From positions 62,001 to 126,000 of the forward strand of contig NZ_VTKZ01000002.1 of NCBI RefSeq assembly GCF_020514115.1: a DNA stretch of 64,000 nucleotides. Direction: 5' to 3'. The stretch is from Synechococcus sp. MU1642 (GTDB lineage: Bacteria; Cyanobacteriota; Cyanobacteriia; PCC-6307; Cyanobiaceae). Below are positions 1-9,257 of the stretch, in pieces (the stretch's first letter is position 1; every line of letters begins with the position of its first letter). Under the pieces are notes generated by a model. The model had not been told where the DNA came from, made no database searches, and saw nothing but the letters and a program-made list of their open reading frames with translations. The translations under genes were made by a program, and so were the position numbers.

Positions 1-2
1 TG

Positions 3-302
3 ATTTCCACCTTCTTGACCGTATTCCTGGCCGAACTCGGTGACAAGACCCAACTCGCCACCGTGGCCATCAGTGGCACGTCCAATCGCCCGCTAGCCGT
101 GTTTCTGGGCTCGTCATGCGCGTTGGTTTTGGCCAGTTTGCTCGGGGCCTTTGCAGGTGGATCCGTTGCCACGGTGATTCCGAGCGACTTACTTCAACTG
201 TTGGCCTCGCTGGGTTTCCTTGTAATCGGTGGCCGTTTGTTGGTTCCTCTGTTCCGTGAGACGGAACCCGCCGAGGACGGGGATCAAACTCCTGAGTCCT
301 AG
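3..302 (+). CDS. GDT1/TMEM165 (UPF0016) family cation transporter, C-terminal part
   Basis: The gene runs in from the left edge; the frame is already open at base 3 with no start in view. The first visible segment carries the family signature ELGDKTQ (the E-x-G-D-K-T metal-binding motif), followed by two hydrophobic segments and a short acidic tail. Proteins of this family move Mn2+ and/or Ca2+ across membranes; cyanobacteria carry either two-repeat proteins or pairs of single-repeat half proteins. The visible part holds one repeat, so it could be the second half of a two-repeat protein or a half-size protein with its partner just upstream; this cannot be decided here. Family call is firm, the exact ion is inference. 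Confidence 0.85.
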   Translation: MSTFLTVFLAELGDKTQLATVAISGTSNRPLAVFLGSSCALVLASLLGAFAGGSVATVIPSDLLQLLASLGFLVIGGRLLVPLFRETEPAEDGDQTPES

Positions 303-402
303 AGTGGGCTTTGAAGGGCTGACTCCGCACGGCCTGCTGAACAACGTTGGCCGCCCCTTCCGTCTCTCCCGACCCTGATGGTCGGTTTCTGCGCACGCCA
401 CG

Positions 403-2724
403 ATGAAATTTACGGTTGCCGATCTGCTGGATCAGCTCTCGACAGAGCATCCCTCCGAGCCAGACCAATTGGCCAAGATCTTCAAGCTCAGCAACAAGAC
501 TGATAAAGAATCGCTCGAGCTTGCTGTCTCATCATTAGTCAAGATCGGTGTAATCGAGCAGACGAGTGAGGGTGGTCTTACACGACCCCAAGAGAGTGAC
601 CTGATTGATGCCCGCCTGCGTTGCAGCAGCAAAGGCTTCTGCTTCGCCATTCGCGATGACGGCGGCGAAGATATCTATATTCGCGACCATCAGCTCAACC
701 ACGCCTGGAATGGCGATCGTGTGCTGGTACGTGTAACGAGGGAGGGCGGCCGCCGCCGCTCACCAGAAGGTGGCGTGCAGTGCATCCTTGAAAGGGCCAC
801 TCAATCGCTCCTAGCTCAGGTGGAGCAGCAGAGCGAGCAGCTGCTTGCTGCCCCCTTGGATGACAGGGTGCTCGCTGGCATTGAGTTACCAGAAGAGGAT
901 TCGAAGCATCTCCCAAGCGATGAAGTCTCGAGCGTTGTCGAGGTGCGCATCGATCGCTATCCCCTGGCTCAACATGCTGCGTCTGGTCACGTTGTGCGAT
1001 CTCTCCCGCTCAACGGTGGACCCGCAGCAGATCGAGACCTGCTGCTGACCAAGGCTGGGCTTCAGGACCGTCCGGCGGCAACTCGAAGCTCCGGCAAAAA
1101 CCCTGCGGCCAAGGGCCGGGTCGATTTCACCTCGCAACCCTCGCTGCTTCTAAAAGGATGGACCCAGGAGGATGCGCCGGGTATGCCTGCCGTGCATGTT
1201 GAGCCCATTGGCGGTGGTTGTCGCCTCTGGGTCCATGTGCCCAGCGTGGGGGAGCGGATCGGGTTGGGCAACAGCCTTGATGCCTGCCTGCGCGATCGCG
1301 GCGAAGCGCTTTGCCTCGGTCAAGTCTGGCAACCCCTGCTTACTCCCGCCCTCAACAAGGCCACCAGCTTCTCCGCCGGCTCCGTGGCTGACGCCATCAG
1401 CGTTCAGCTCGATATCTCAGCTAACGGTGAGGTGAGCAATTGGGAGTTCATGCTGAGCTCGGTGAGGCCCGTCGCCGACATCTGCGCCGAGCAGTTGATC
1501 GCCCTTGCGGAACGCAAACCCAAGGCGCGCAGTATTCCTGCGGCGCTCAAGCCGATCAAAGACCAGCTCGGCCAGTTGGAGACCCTGCGGTTCTGCTGCA
1601 CTCTGCTGTTGGAGCAAGAGCGCATCAGCGGGGTTGTGCAACTCAATCTCTGCCCTCCGCAGCTGGATGCCCTTGGTGACCTGCGCAGCGCAGATCCATC
1701 CGGTTTGCGGCATCGCTGGGTTGATGCGTTCAACCCGGTTGACCCCAATGCTTTCCTTCAGCCTTTGTTGAGGGCTGCTGACCGTGCATGGACCGCACAA
1801 CGACTCGATCTGCAATTGCCTGGGATCACCATCGAGGCGGATGAACCTGATGGCGGCATGCTGACCGATGTGGCGAAGACAGCCATTGCCCTGGATCTAC
1901 CCCTTGAGCTGGATGACGAAGGCTGCCCATCTGCTTCGGAACTGGTTCAGGTGTTCAAAGACAGCAGTCAATGTCGGGTGCTTGAACAGCAGCTCAGTAA
2001 TGCCCTGCCACCGCTCAGCTTTGTGGCATCAAAAGAAGCCACCCCGGCGGCTGCGGAATCCGATGGGGAAGAAGCTGCTTCGACCAGCCCCAACACTTCA
2101 CTTACCCCATGGACTTGTGCCACCCAGCACTACGTCCACCTGGTGAATCAACAGGTGATCGTTGCGCTGCTGACCGATGCCAAGGATCGTCCAACCGTTC
2201 GTCACAAGACACGCCTGACGCTTGGTCTCAAGGGTGCAGGTGCTGATCTCACATGGCCTCTATTCACGGCATCAAAGGACGAGAAACTGAACGGATTGGT
2301 GAACGAGCGCACCGTGCAACGGCTCAACACCCTTCGGCGTCGAGTGTTGGAACTGGAAAAGGATCTTCTGTCGATGATCCAGGCCCGTTCTGCTCAGCCC
2401 CTGATCGGCCAACAGGTGGAAGGACGCATCAGTGGTGTGCAGAGCTATGGCTTCTTCGTTGAAGTTGGTGAGAGTCGCGTTGAGGGGCTGGTTCATGTGA
2501 GCTCCCTCAACGATGACTGGTACGAATACAGATCACGCCAGAATCGCTTGGTCGGGCGAAAGAACCGTCAGACCTATCAACTCGGCGACGCCGTTCAGGT
2601 GCGCGTGATCAATGTGGATGTTCTGCGAAACCAGATCGACCTCGATATCATCAGTCAGGGCTCCAATGGCTCCAGCGAGATTGAATCCTCGGAGCCGATG
2701 CCCGTTGCCCTCAGCGAGCGCTGA
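403..2724 (+). CDS. zam: RNB (RNase II/R) family protein, Zam-like, with degenerate active site
   Basis: 773 residues: an N-terminal winged-helix/cold-shock-like part (about 1-110), a central RNB-like region and a C-terminal S1 RNA-binding domain (about 665-750, GRISGVQSYGFFVEV). The aspartate cluster that binds Mg2+ in RNase II/R (the EDMDDA-type motif) is not conserved: the aligned place near residue 254-262 reads TQEDAPGMP before the recognisable VHVEP. From memory, cyanobacterial Zam proteins form an RNB clade with an eroded active site, and in Synechocystis Zam affects acetazolamide resistance and pigment synthesis through redox-active cysteines; this protein has several Cys including a CC pair at about 398-399. 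The stop is directly followed by ubiX, so the two are probably co-transcribed. An RNA-binding regulator is more likely than an exonuclease. Confidence 0.8.
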   Translation: MKFTVADLLDQLSTEHPSEPDQLAKIFKLSNKTDKESLELAVSSLVKIGVIEQTSEGGLTRPQESDLIDARLRCSSKGFCFAIRDDGGEDIYIRDHQLNHAWNGDRVLVRVTREGGRRRSPEGGVQCILERATQSLLAQVEQQSEQLLAAPLDDRVLAGIELPEEDSKHLPSDEVSSVVEVRIDRYPLAQHAASGHVVRSLPLNGGPAADRDLLLTKAGLQDRPAATRSSGKNPAAKGRVDFTSQPSLLLKGWTQEDAPGMPAVHVEPIGGGCRLWVHVPSVGERIGLGNSLDACLRDRGEALCLGQVWQPLLTPALNKATSFSAGSVADAISVQLDISANGEVSNWEFMLSSVRPVADICAEQLIALAERKPKARSIPAALKPIKDQLGQLETLRFCCTLLLEQERISGVVQLNLCPPQLDALGDLRSADPSGLRHRWVDAFNPVDPNAFLQPLLRAADRAWTAQRLDLQLPGITIEADEPDGGMLTDVAKTAIALDLPLELDDEGCPSASELVQVFKDSSQCRVLEQQLSNALPPLSFVASKEATPAAAESDGEEAASTSPNTSLTPWTCATQHYVHLVNQQVIVALLTDAKDRPTVRHKTRLTLGLKGAGADLTWPLFTASKDEKLNGLVNERTVQRLNTLRRRVLELEKDLLSMIQARSAQPLIGQQVEGRISGVQSYGFFVEVGESRVEGLVHVSSLNDDWYEYRSRQNRLVGRKNRQTYQLGDAVQVRVINVDVLRNQIDLDIISQGSNGSSEIESSEPMPVALSER

Positions 2725-3336
2725 GTGATGCATCCCTACGTTTTGGCGGTCACAGGTGCATCGGCCCAACCCCTGGCCGAACGCGCCCTGCAGTTTCTAT
2801 TGCAACGCGGTCGCGCGGTGCATCTGGTGCTCAGCCATGGTGCCCATGAGGTCTTCCGTGCGGAACAGGGCCTGTCCATCCCTGTGGATCCTCTGAAGCA
2901 ACGCGAGTTCTGGAGAGACAGGCTTGCGGTGGAGAGCGGCGAACTAACCTGTCACCGCTGGAATAATCAAGCTGCCTGCATCGCGAGTGGAAGCTTCAGA
3001 ACCAGGGCGATGGTCATCGTTCCCTGCAGTATGGGAACCGTCGGACGGATCCATGCCGGTATTGCGGCTGATCTGATTGAACGTTGTGCGGATGTGCACC
3101 TCAAGGAGCGCCGTCCTCTGGTGATTGCTCCCCGGGAGATGCCTTTCAATCTCATTCACCTCCGCAACCTCACCGGCCTGGCTGAGGCCGGAGCCACCAT
3201 TGCCGCTCCCATTCCGGCCTGGTACACCCGGCCTGATTCGTTGCAGGAGATGGTGGACTTTTTGGTGGTGCGCTTGTTCGATGGTCTGGAGGATGACCTC
3301 GCACCTTTGAACCGCTGGAACGGCCCCCTGGAATGA
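2725..3336 (+). CDS. ubiX: Flavin prenyltransferase UbiX
   Basis: About 203 residues, the usual UbiX size. UbiX makes prenylated FMN from FMN and dimethylallyl phosphate for the decarboxylase UbiD. Seen: the N-terminal Rossmann-like strand VLAVTGASAQ (flavin-binding loop, somewhat altered from G-x-S-G-A), PCSMGTVGRIHAGIA in the middle, and the ERRPLVIAPREMPF segment with the conserved PRExP that is typical of the family. It starts with GTG at 2725 (or ATG at 2728) immediately after the zam stop codon and its own stop overlaps the next start as ATGA, so it sits in a tight three-gene unit. Whether a UbiD partner exists elsewhere cannot be seen here. Confidence 0.92.
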   Translation: MMHPYVLAVTGASAQPLAERALQFLLQRGRAVHLVLSHGAHEVFRAEQGLSIPVDPLKQREFWRDRLAVESGELTCHRWNNQAACIASGSFRTRAMVIVPCSMGTVGRIHAGIAADLIERCADVHLKERRPLVIAPREMPFNLIHLRNLTGLAEAGATIAAPIPAWYTRPDSLQEMVDFLVVRLFDGLEDDLAPLNRWNGPLE

Positions 3337-3806
3337 GCGTGTTTCAGCGGCTGCTGCTGATTCCCTGCCTGGCGCCACTGCTGGCCTTGCTAGTTCTGTC
3401 GGCCACCAATGTCGGGGACAACACCCGAATCCGTCTGCTGGTGTGGACAACACCTCCACTCCCGGTGGGGGCTTGGACAGCAATGGCTGGTGTCTGTGGT
3501 GCGGCCGGAACAGCTATCGCAGCTTTTCTGGTATCGCCACTGGAGCGTCCTCTGAGTCGTCAAAGGCGTTCCCCCGTTCAGCCGGAGTTGGATGAAAGAG
3601 GCTATGCGGCCAACGCACCGACTCCAAGATCGAGCGCAGACCCCAGCCCCAAACGAGATGTGAGAGAACCGGCTCCAACGGTTTCTGTGGCTTACCGCGT
3701 GATTCAACGCCCTTCATCAGCTCCCCAACAGCCAGAAGCTTCAGCCGTGGCCTCTCCCATGAAGGACTTAAGTGATTGGGGAGATGATCCTGAGTCGGAC
3801 TGGTAA
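3333..3806 (+). CDS. Small membrane protein of unknown function
   Basis: 157 residues. Two hydrophobic segments (about 5-24 and 45-68) are followed by a long, Pro/Ser/Arg-rich, probably disordered cytoplasmic tail that ends in an acidic patch (DDPESDW). The ATG overlaps the ubiX stop (ATGA), which indicates translational coupling with zam-ubiX. I do not recognise the family; the layout suggests a membrane anchor with an unstructured tail rather than an enzyme. Reading frame and context are well supported, function is unknown. Confidence 0.75.
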   Translation: MSVFQRLLLIPCLAPLLALLVLSATNVGDNTRIRLLVWTTPPLPVGAWTAMAGVCGAAGTAIAAFLVSPLERPLSRQRRSPVQPELDERGYAANAPTPRSSADPSPKRDVREPAPTVSVAYRVIQRPSSAPQQPEASAVASPMKDLSDWGDDPESDW

Positions 3807-3851
3807 GCAACGCACCAAGCTGCTTACAGTTGCGCCAGCAATGCTTGATCG

Positions 3852-4289
3852 GTGAGCGAAAACCCAGTCGAGAAGCAGTCTTCAGGACAAGACGCCCCCG
3901 TCAAAGCGGCGCCGAAAGCCAAGCCGCCCAAACCGGAAGACAAGCCCTTCCCTGAATTCATCGAGACGCTGTTTCTGCCGGCCGTCGCCAAACAGCTGGC
4001 TGAACACGACATCACAGCTGATCGGCTTGAGCGCGTGGATGGGCAGCGTCCCGTAGTCGGTGGTGAATGTCCGATGGTGATTGGCGAATTGCCTGGGGGG
4101 CGTCGCTTCTGGGTCTGCTTCTCCAAAGCCGACATCAACAGCACAAAGGTGATTGCCCTTGCTGATGCCGGTAGTGAGCCAACGCTGCTGGAGAGCTTTC
4201 TGATCGATGAGAAGCGAATGTCATTGCCCCTTCTCGTGTCCCGCCTGTTGCAACGGCTTAACGGCCAAAAATGGCTGGGAGGTAACTAA
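3852..4289 (+). CDS. DUF2996 family protein
   Basis: 145 residues starting at GTG 3852. The first 35 residues are Ala/Pro/Lys-rich; the rest (about 36-143) fits the cyanobacterial and plastid DUF2996 family, with PFPEFIETLFLPAVAKQL near the start and GRRFWVCFSKADI in the middle. The function of the family is not established to my knowledge. It lies 45 bases after the previous gene and 66 bases before acsF. A C-run and a G-run just after the stop (4290-4311) could form a weak hairpin. Confidence 0.8.
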   Translation: MSENPVEKQSSGQDAPVKAAPKAKPPKPEDKPFPEFIETLFLPAVAKQLAEHDITADRLERVDGQRPVVGGECPMVIGELPGGRRFWVCFSKADINSTKVIALADAGSEPTLLESFLIDEKRMSLPLLVSRLLQRLNGQKWLGGN

Positions 4290-4355
4290 CCCCCCTCTTT
4301 CGCCTCGGGGGTCGGGCCGACACGCCTACATTGGCAGGATCGTCAATAGCAACTG

Positions 4356-5426
4356 ATGGTCCCTCCCACCGCCGTGGCCGAAGGCAGCGCTGTAGCAATC
4401 AAGGATCCCGTCAAGGACACAATCCTGACTCCTCGCTTCTACACCACCGATTTCGAGGCGATGGCGGCAATGGATCTTCAGCCTAATGAGGCTGAACTGG
4501 AAGCCATCTGTGAAGAGTTCAGGAAGGATTACAACCGTCACCATTTCGTACGTAACGAAGAGTTTGAAGGCGCCGCTGACAAGCTCGATCCGGAAACCCG
4601 CAAGGTGTTCATCGAATTCCTTGAGCAAAGCTGCACGTCGGAATTCTCAGGATTCTTGCTTTACAAGGAGCTGAGCCGCCGGATCAAGGCCAAAAACCCA
4701 CTTCTGGCTGAGTGTTTCGCCCACATGGCTCGTGACGAAGCTCGCCACGCCGGCTTCCTCAACAAGTCGATGGGCGATTTCGGGATGCAGCTGGATCTCG
4801 GCTTCCTGACGGCCAACAAGGACTACACCTTCTTTAAGCCGAAATTCATCTTTTACGCCACCTACCTGTCTGAAAAGATCGGCTACTGGCGTTACATCGC
4901 CATTTACCGCCATCTCGAAAAGAATCCCAACAGCAAAATTTTCCCGATCTTCAATTTCTTCGAGAACTGGTGTCAGGACGAAAATCGTCATGGCGATTTC
5001 TTCGATGCCCTGATGAAGGCCCAGCCGGACACGGTTCGTGGACCGATCGCCAAACTCTGGTGCCGCTTTTTCCTGCTGGCGGTGTTCGCCACCATGTATG
5101 TGCGTGACGTGGCTCGCAAGGACTTCTACGAGGCTCTCGGATTGGACGCTCGCACCTACGACAAGATGGTGATCGAGAAGACCAATGAAACCTCCGCACG
5201 CGTTTTCCCTGTCGTTCTCGACGTGAACAACGACAAGTTCTGGACGCGCCTCGAACGCCTTGTGGCAAACAATGCCGCCCTAGAAGAGGCCGATGCAAGC
5301 GGAGCTATTGCCCCTGTGAAGCTGCTGCGGAAGCTGCCGTTCTGGATTCTTAATGGTGCCGAAATGGCCAAGCTTTTTCTGATGCCTGCGGTCGACAGCG
5401 ATCGCTTCCAGCCTGCTGTGCGCTGA
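4356..5426 (+). CDS. acsF: Mg-protoporphyrin IX monomethyl ester oxidative cyclase (aerobic)
   Basis: 356 residues, full length. AcsF is the diiron enzyme that forms the isocyclic ring of chlorophyll, turning Mg-protoporphyrin IX monomethyl ester into divinyl protochlorophyllide with O2. The diiron ligand motifs are plain: DEARH at about 127-131 and DENRH at about 208-212, each after an upstream helix carrying Glu ([11 protein letters not shown]). The start ATG 4356 follows a 66-base gap, so it likely has its own promoter. It is followed 31 bases later by tldD. The identification is secure because the protein is highly conserved across cyanobacteria. Confidence 0.97.
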   Translation: MVPPTAVAEGSAVAIKDPVKDTILTPRFYTTDFEAMAAMDLQPNEAELEAICEEFRKDYNRHHFVRNEEFEGAADKLDPETRKVFIEFLEQSCTSEFSGFLLYKELSRRIKAKNPLLAECFAHMARDEARHAGFLNKSMGDFGMQLDLGFLTANKDYTFFKPKFIFYATYLSEKIGYWRYIAIYRHLEKNPNSKIFPIFNFFENWCQDENRHGDFFDALMKAQPDTVRGPIAKLWCRFFLLAVFATMYVRDVARKDFYEALGLDARTYDKMVIEKTNETSARVFPVVLDVNNDKFWTRLERLVANNAALEEADASGAIAPVKLLRKLPFWILNGAEMAKLFLMPAVDSDRFQPAVR

Positions 5427-5457
5427 GGAACGACCCCAGCCCAACCGAGGAGATTTC

Positions 5458-6867
5458 TTGACCAACGCCTTTTCGAACCAATGGCGAGGACTCATGGAGT
5501 CCTTGCTACATCGTGGCAGTGCTGCAGGAGCCGACCTGGTGGAGGTATTCCTTGAGCGCACCGATCACATCGGTTTGCTCGCTGAACAGGATCGGATCAC
5601 CAGTGTGAATCCATCCTTCGCCCGGGGTGCTGGCCTCAGGGTTTTTCGTGATGGCCGGGATGGCTTCGTAAGCACCAACGACCTCAGCGAAGTAGGCCTC
5701 CAACGGGCCCTTGATCAAGCCCTCGCCATGCTGGGGCTCGAGGTTCAACAGCTTTCATCGCCGGCAGCTTTTGAAGGGTTGAAGCAGCTGACCGACCACG
5801 GTCTGACCAAAGACGACTGGCTGGAACGCTGTCCATCCCTGGACCAGGCCAGCCAATGTCTGCTCCAGGGCACAGCCCATCTTGATCGTCTCGGTCAGCA
5901 CCTTCAGGTGCGCCGCGGCAGCTATGCCCGCGACTGGCAAGAAGTGCTTGTGGCTGCATCCGATGGCACCTTCGCCCGCGACATCCGCCTGCATCAGTCG
6001 ACCGGACTTTCCGTTCTCGCCGCCGATGGAGATCACCGGTCCAGCATTGGCCGACGCTATGGCAGTTCCGATCGTCCGGATGATCTTCGGGACTGGGATT
6101 CCGAGGCCAGTGCAGCTGAGGTATGTAACAGCGCTGGAACGATGTTGCGTGCCGACTACGTGGATGCCGGACAGATGCCGGCTGTTCTTGCCAACCGCTT
6201 CGGTGGCGTGATTTTCCATGAGGCCTGTGGACACCTTCTCGAAACAACCCAGATCGAACGAGGCACTACTCCCTTCGCTGACCGCGTGGGTGAATTGATC
6301 GCTCACCCAGCTGTCACTGCCATTGATGAAGGACTGAGTGGTGGATCCTTCGGTTCCCTCTCGATGGACGACGAAGGAATGGAACCGGAGCGCACTGTTC
6401 TGATCAAGGACGGTGTGCTGCAACGGTTCATAAGTGACCGGGCCGGTGAACTGCGCACGGGCCACAAACGCACCGGAAGCGGACGTCGTCAGAGCCATGC
6501 CTTCGCCGCTGCGAGCCGGATGCGCAATACCTTCATCGATGCGGGCTCGCACACCCCCGAGCAGTTGATTGAATCCGTTGACCAAGGCCTGTATTGCAAG
6601 GCCATGGGTGGTGGAAGCGTCGGTCCGACGGGTCAGTTCAATTTCTCCGTTGAAGAGGGTTATCTGATTGAGAACGGCAAGCTCACCAAACCGGTGAAAG
6701 GGGCCACGTTGATCGGTGATGCCAAGGAGGTGATGCCTCGCATCTCCATGTGCGCCAATGATCTCGAACTGGCTGCCGGGTTTTGCGGTTCCGTGAGCGG
6801 GAGTGTGTTCGTCACCGTGGGCCAACCCCATATCAAGGTTGATTCGATCACGGTGGGGGGCCGTTGA
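5458..6867 (+). CDS. tldD: TldD metalloprotease subunit
   Basis: 469 residues from a TTG start at 5458, the only start near the usual TldD length. TldD is the catalytic half of the TldD/TldE zinc protease, which digests unfolded or leader peptides. The zinc motif HEACGH (HExxxH, residues 254-259) is followed by a Glu-containing stretch, and a C-terminal Cys region (ELAAGFCGSVSG) supplies the third ligand area. The stop overlaps the start of the partner gene tldE, matching the obligate heterodimer. Substrates in this organism are not deducible from the window. Confidence 0.93.
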   Translation: MTNAFSNQWRGLMESLLHRGSAAGADLVEVFLERTDHIGLLAEQDRITSVNPSFARGAGLRVFRDGRDGFVSTNDLSEVGLQRALDQALAMLGLEVQQLSSPAAFEGLKQLTDHGLTKDDWLERCPSLDQASQCLLQGTAHLDRLGQHLQVRRGSYARDWQEVLVAASDGTFARDIRLHQSTGLSVLAADGDHRSSIGRRYGSSDRPDDLRDWDSEASAAEVCNSAGTMLRADYVDAGQMPAVLANRFGGVIFHEACGHLLETTQIERGTTPFADRVGELIAHPAVTAIDEGLSGGSFGSLSMDDEGMEPERTVLIKDGVLQRFISDRAGELRTGHKRTGSGRRQSHAFAAASRMRNTFIDAGSHTPEQLIESVDQGLYCKAMGGGSVGPTGQFNFSVEEGYLIENGKLTKPVKGATLIGDAKEVMPRISMCANDLELAAGFCGSVSGSVFVTVGQPHIKVDSITVGGR

Positions 6868-8237
6868 TGATGACCAGCAACAACAGCCTCAACGCCACAG
6901 ATCTCAGGGATCGCCTACAGACCCTCGCTTCTCGCGAAGGCATTCGTCGGTGGGACCTCGGTGCAGCCTGCAGCGATGACTGCTCCGTTCAGGTGGATCG
7001 CGGTGAAGCCAAACAACTCAAGGCTTCGCAGCGGAGCTCAATCACCGTCCGGGTCTGGAACAACGATGGACTGGTGGGCATCACCAGCACCACCGACCTC
7101 TCGGAAAGCGGATTAGATCAAGCTCTGGTCGGAGCACATGCGGCCAGCCGTTTTGGAAATCCGGAAGACATTCCTCAGTTCTCACCATTGGCGACAGCTC
7201 CACTCCCCGAGCTCGATCGACCGCTGCAACCACGTCAGGGAATCCTCCCCCTTCTGGACACCCTCCGGGATGCGGAAGCGGACCTGCTGGGTCGCCACTT
7301 CGCGATTCAGACCGTCCCCTACAACGGACTGGCTGAATCCTTATCCCAGAGCCTCTATCTCAACAGTGAAGGAGCACTCCGTCAGATGGAGCGTACCCAA
7401 GCTAGCCTTTATCTTTACGCCAGAGCGGAAGAAACAGGTCGCAAGCCCCGCAGTGGAGGTGCTGTTCGTATGGGTCTTGGTAGCAGTGAGCTGGATGTTC
7501 AGGGTTGCATTAGCGAAGCGGTTGCTCGCACCGTCAGCCATCTGGACTATCGACCAATCGAAACCGGGAGCTACCGGGTTTGTTTTACGCCTGAGGCCTT
7601 CCTCTCCTTGCTTGGTGCCTTCAGCAGCATGTTCAATGCTCGTTCGGTGCTCGATGGGGTGAGCTTGAGCCAACGGGATTCGATTGGATCCAATGTGGCG
7701 GTTCCCTTCTTCAATCTCCACGATGACGGCCTCCATCCTGGCCATATCAGTGCGGCTGCCTTTGATGGCGAGGGAACACCGACACGGCGGCTGTCCTTGA
7801 TTGAGGACGGAAGCCTGCGGAACTTCCTCCACTCGGAAGCCACGGCGCGGGCGTTCGGTGTTCAACCTACCGGCCATGCAGGTCTTGGAGCCAAGGTTTC
7901 AGTTGGTCCCGACTGGTTCGTGGTTAGTTCCAACCCGCAGGTGAGCAGCGGCAACAGCCTCGATCACCGCACTGAGTCAGCCCCCTTCGTTCTCATTGAG
8001 GATCTGTCAGCTCTCCATGCCGGTGTAAAAGCCACCCAGGGCTCCTTCTCCTTGCCTTTCGATGGCTGGTTGGTGAACAACGGCGAACGGGTCTCCGTTG
8101 AAGCGGCAACGGTTGCTGGTGACATCCGCTCCGTTCTGAACGGGATTGCTCATTTGGAAGCTGATTCTGAAGTCACACACCGTGGGGTTTCCCCCCATGT
8201 TTGGGTGGATGGACTCTCGATCACCGGCGAAGCCTGA
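6867..8237 (+). CDS. tldE: TldE/PmbA protease subunit
   Basis: About 456 residues from ATG 6867 (the frame also offers TTG at 6864 and ATG at 6870). It is the PmbA/TldE partner of the preceding TldD: same fold, with the typical GAVRMGLGSSEL and FNARSVLDGVSL segments and the LIEDGSLRNFLHS stretch, but no HExxxH motif, as expected for the non-catalytic subunit. The overlapping tldD-tldE arrangement supports one heterodimer. The next gene, fmt, begins 2 bases after the stop, so all three are likely on one transcript. Confidence 0.92.
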   Translation: MMTSNNSLNATDLRDRLQTLASREGIRRWDLGAACSDDCSVQVDRGEAKQLKASQRSSITVRVWNNDGLVGITSTTDLSESGLDQALVGAHAASRFGNPEDIPQFSPLATAPLPELDRPLQPRQGILPLLDTLRDAEADLLGRHFAIQTVPYNGLAESLSQSLYLNSEGALRQMERTQASLYLYARAEETGRKPRSGGAVRMGLGSSELDVQGCISEAVARTVSHLDYRPIETGSYRVCFTPEAFLSLLGAFSSMFNARSVLDGVSLSQRDSIGSNVAVPFFNLHDDGLHPGHISAAAFDGEGTPTRRLSLIEDGSLRNFLHSEATARAFGVQPTGHAGLGAKVSVGPDWFVVSSNPQVSSGNSLDHRTESAPFVLIEDLSALHAGVKATQGSFSLPFDGWLVNNGERVSVEAATVAGDIRSVLNGIAHLEADSEVTHRGVSPHVWVDGLSITGEA

Positions 8238-8239
8238 CG

Positions 8240-9256
8240 TTGAAAATTCTGTTCTGGGGGACACCGGTCTATGCCGTGCCGACCCTTGATGCATTGCATG
8301 AGGCGGGTCACACCATTGTTGGGGTGGTGACCCAGCCGGATCGGCGGCGTGGACGCGGCAAACAGTTGGTTCCATCACCAGTGAAGGCGAGGGCCAAAGA
8401 GCTGGGTCTACCGGTGTTTACCCCTGAGCGGATCAAACGGGATGACCATTGCAAGGCTGAGCTTGATGCTCTCGGAGCCGATATTTCAGTGGTGGTCGCC
8501 TTCGGACAGATCCTTCCCAAGGATGTGTTGCAGCAACCGCCCCTGGGCTCTTGGAACGGCCACGGATCGATATTGCCCCGCTGGCGAGGTGCGGGTCCCA
8601 TTCAGTGGGCCCTGCTCGAAGGTGATCAGGAAACGGGTGTGGGAATCATGGCCATGGAAGAAGGCCTCGACACCGGGCCTGTGCTGCTGGAGCAACGCAT
8701 CCCGATTCAGCTGCTGGAGTCATCCATCGCGTTAGCCAAAAGGCTGAGTGCACTGACCGCAAACCTGATGGTGCAGGCCATGCCTCTGATTGAAGCGGCT
8801 GGTCCTGGCAGCGATGACGAGAGATGGGCAAGGCTGAACGTGCGCGTTCAGGCAGAGGAGTCGACTTATGCCCGCATGCTGGAGAAGCAGGATTTCCAAT
8901 TGGATTGGTCATTCCCTGCCCTCAGCATCCATCGCAAGGTCATGGGACTTCATCCCGGAGCATTCACCCAGTGGAAGGGTAAACGTTTGAAGGTGTTACG
9001 CACAGAGCCGTTGATCGAGCGCTTGCAGGATCAACTAAGCGCCGAAGGACGCAACCTCGTGGGCCAGTGGCCCACGGGCGGGCATATCCCAGGGACGATC
9101 TTGGCAGTGATTGAAGATTTGGGACTTGTGGTGAGCAGTTCAGGTTGTCCTCTTCTGATTCGGGAGGCACAACTGGAAGGGAAAGCTCGCAGCACAGCAC
9201 CCGTTATGTTGCAGCAACTAAAGGCCACTCCGGGAGATCGCTTCGATGAGGGTTGA
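8240..9256 (+). CDS. fmt: Methionyl-tRNA formyltransferase
   Basis: 338 residues from TTG 8240, which is two bases after the tldE stop; an upstream GTG/ATG in the same frame would overlap tldE by 37 bases and adds residues unlike the family. Fmt formylates initiator Met-tRNA using 10-formyl-THF. Seen: the start KILFWGTP, the catalytic N-x-H in NGHGSILPRWRGAGPIQ, the partner Asp in EGLDTGPVLL, and the C-terminal OB-like domain (about 205-330). Convergent with the next gene, separated by one base. Confidence 0.93.
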   Translation: MKILFWGTPVYAVPTLDALHEAGHTIVGVVTQPDRRRGRGKQLVPSPVKARAKELGLPVFTPERIKRDDHCKAELDALGADISVVVAFGQILPKDVLQQPPLGSWNGHGSILPRWRGAGPIQWALLEGDQETGVGIMAMEEGLDTGPVLLEQRIPIQLLESSIALAKRLSALTANLMVQAMPLIEAAGPGSDDERWARLNVRVQAEESTYARMLEKQDFQLDWSFPALSIHRKVMGLHPGAFTQWKGKRLKVLRTEPLIERLQDQLSAEGRNLVGQWPTGGHIPGTILAVIEDLGLVVSSSGCPLLIREAQLEGKARSTAPVMLQQLKATPGDRFDEG

Positions 9257-9257
9257 T

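Noticed and set aside
4290-4311. Terminator after the DUF2996 gene
   Set aside because: C-run and G-run can pair but the stem is short and no T tract follows.
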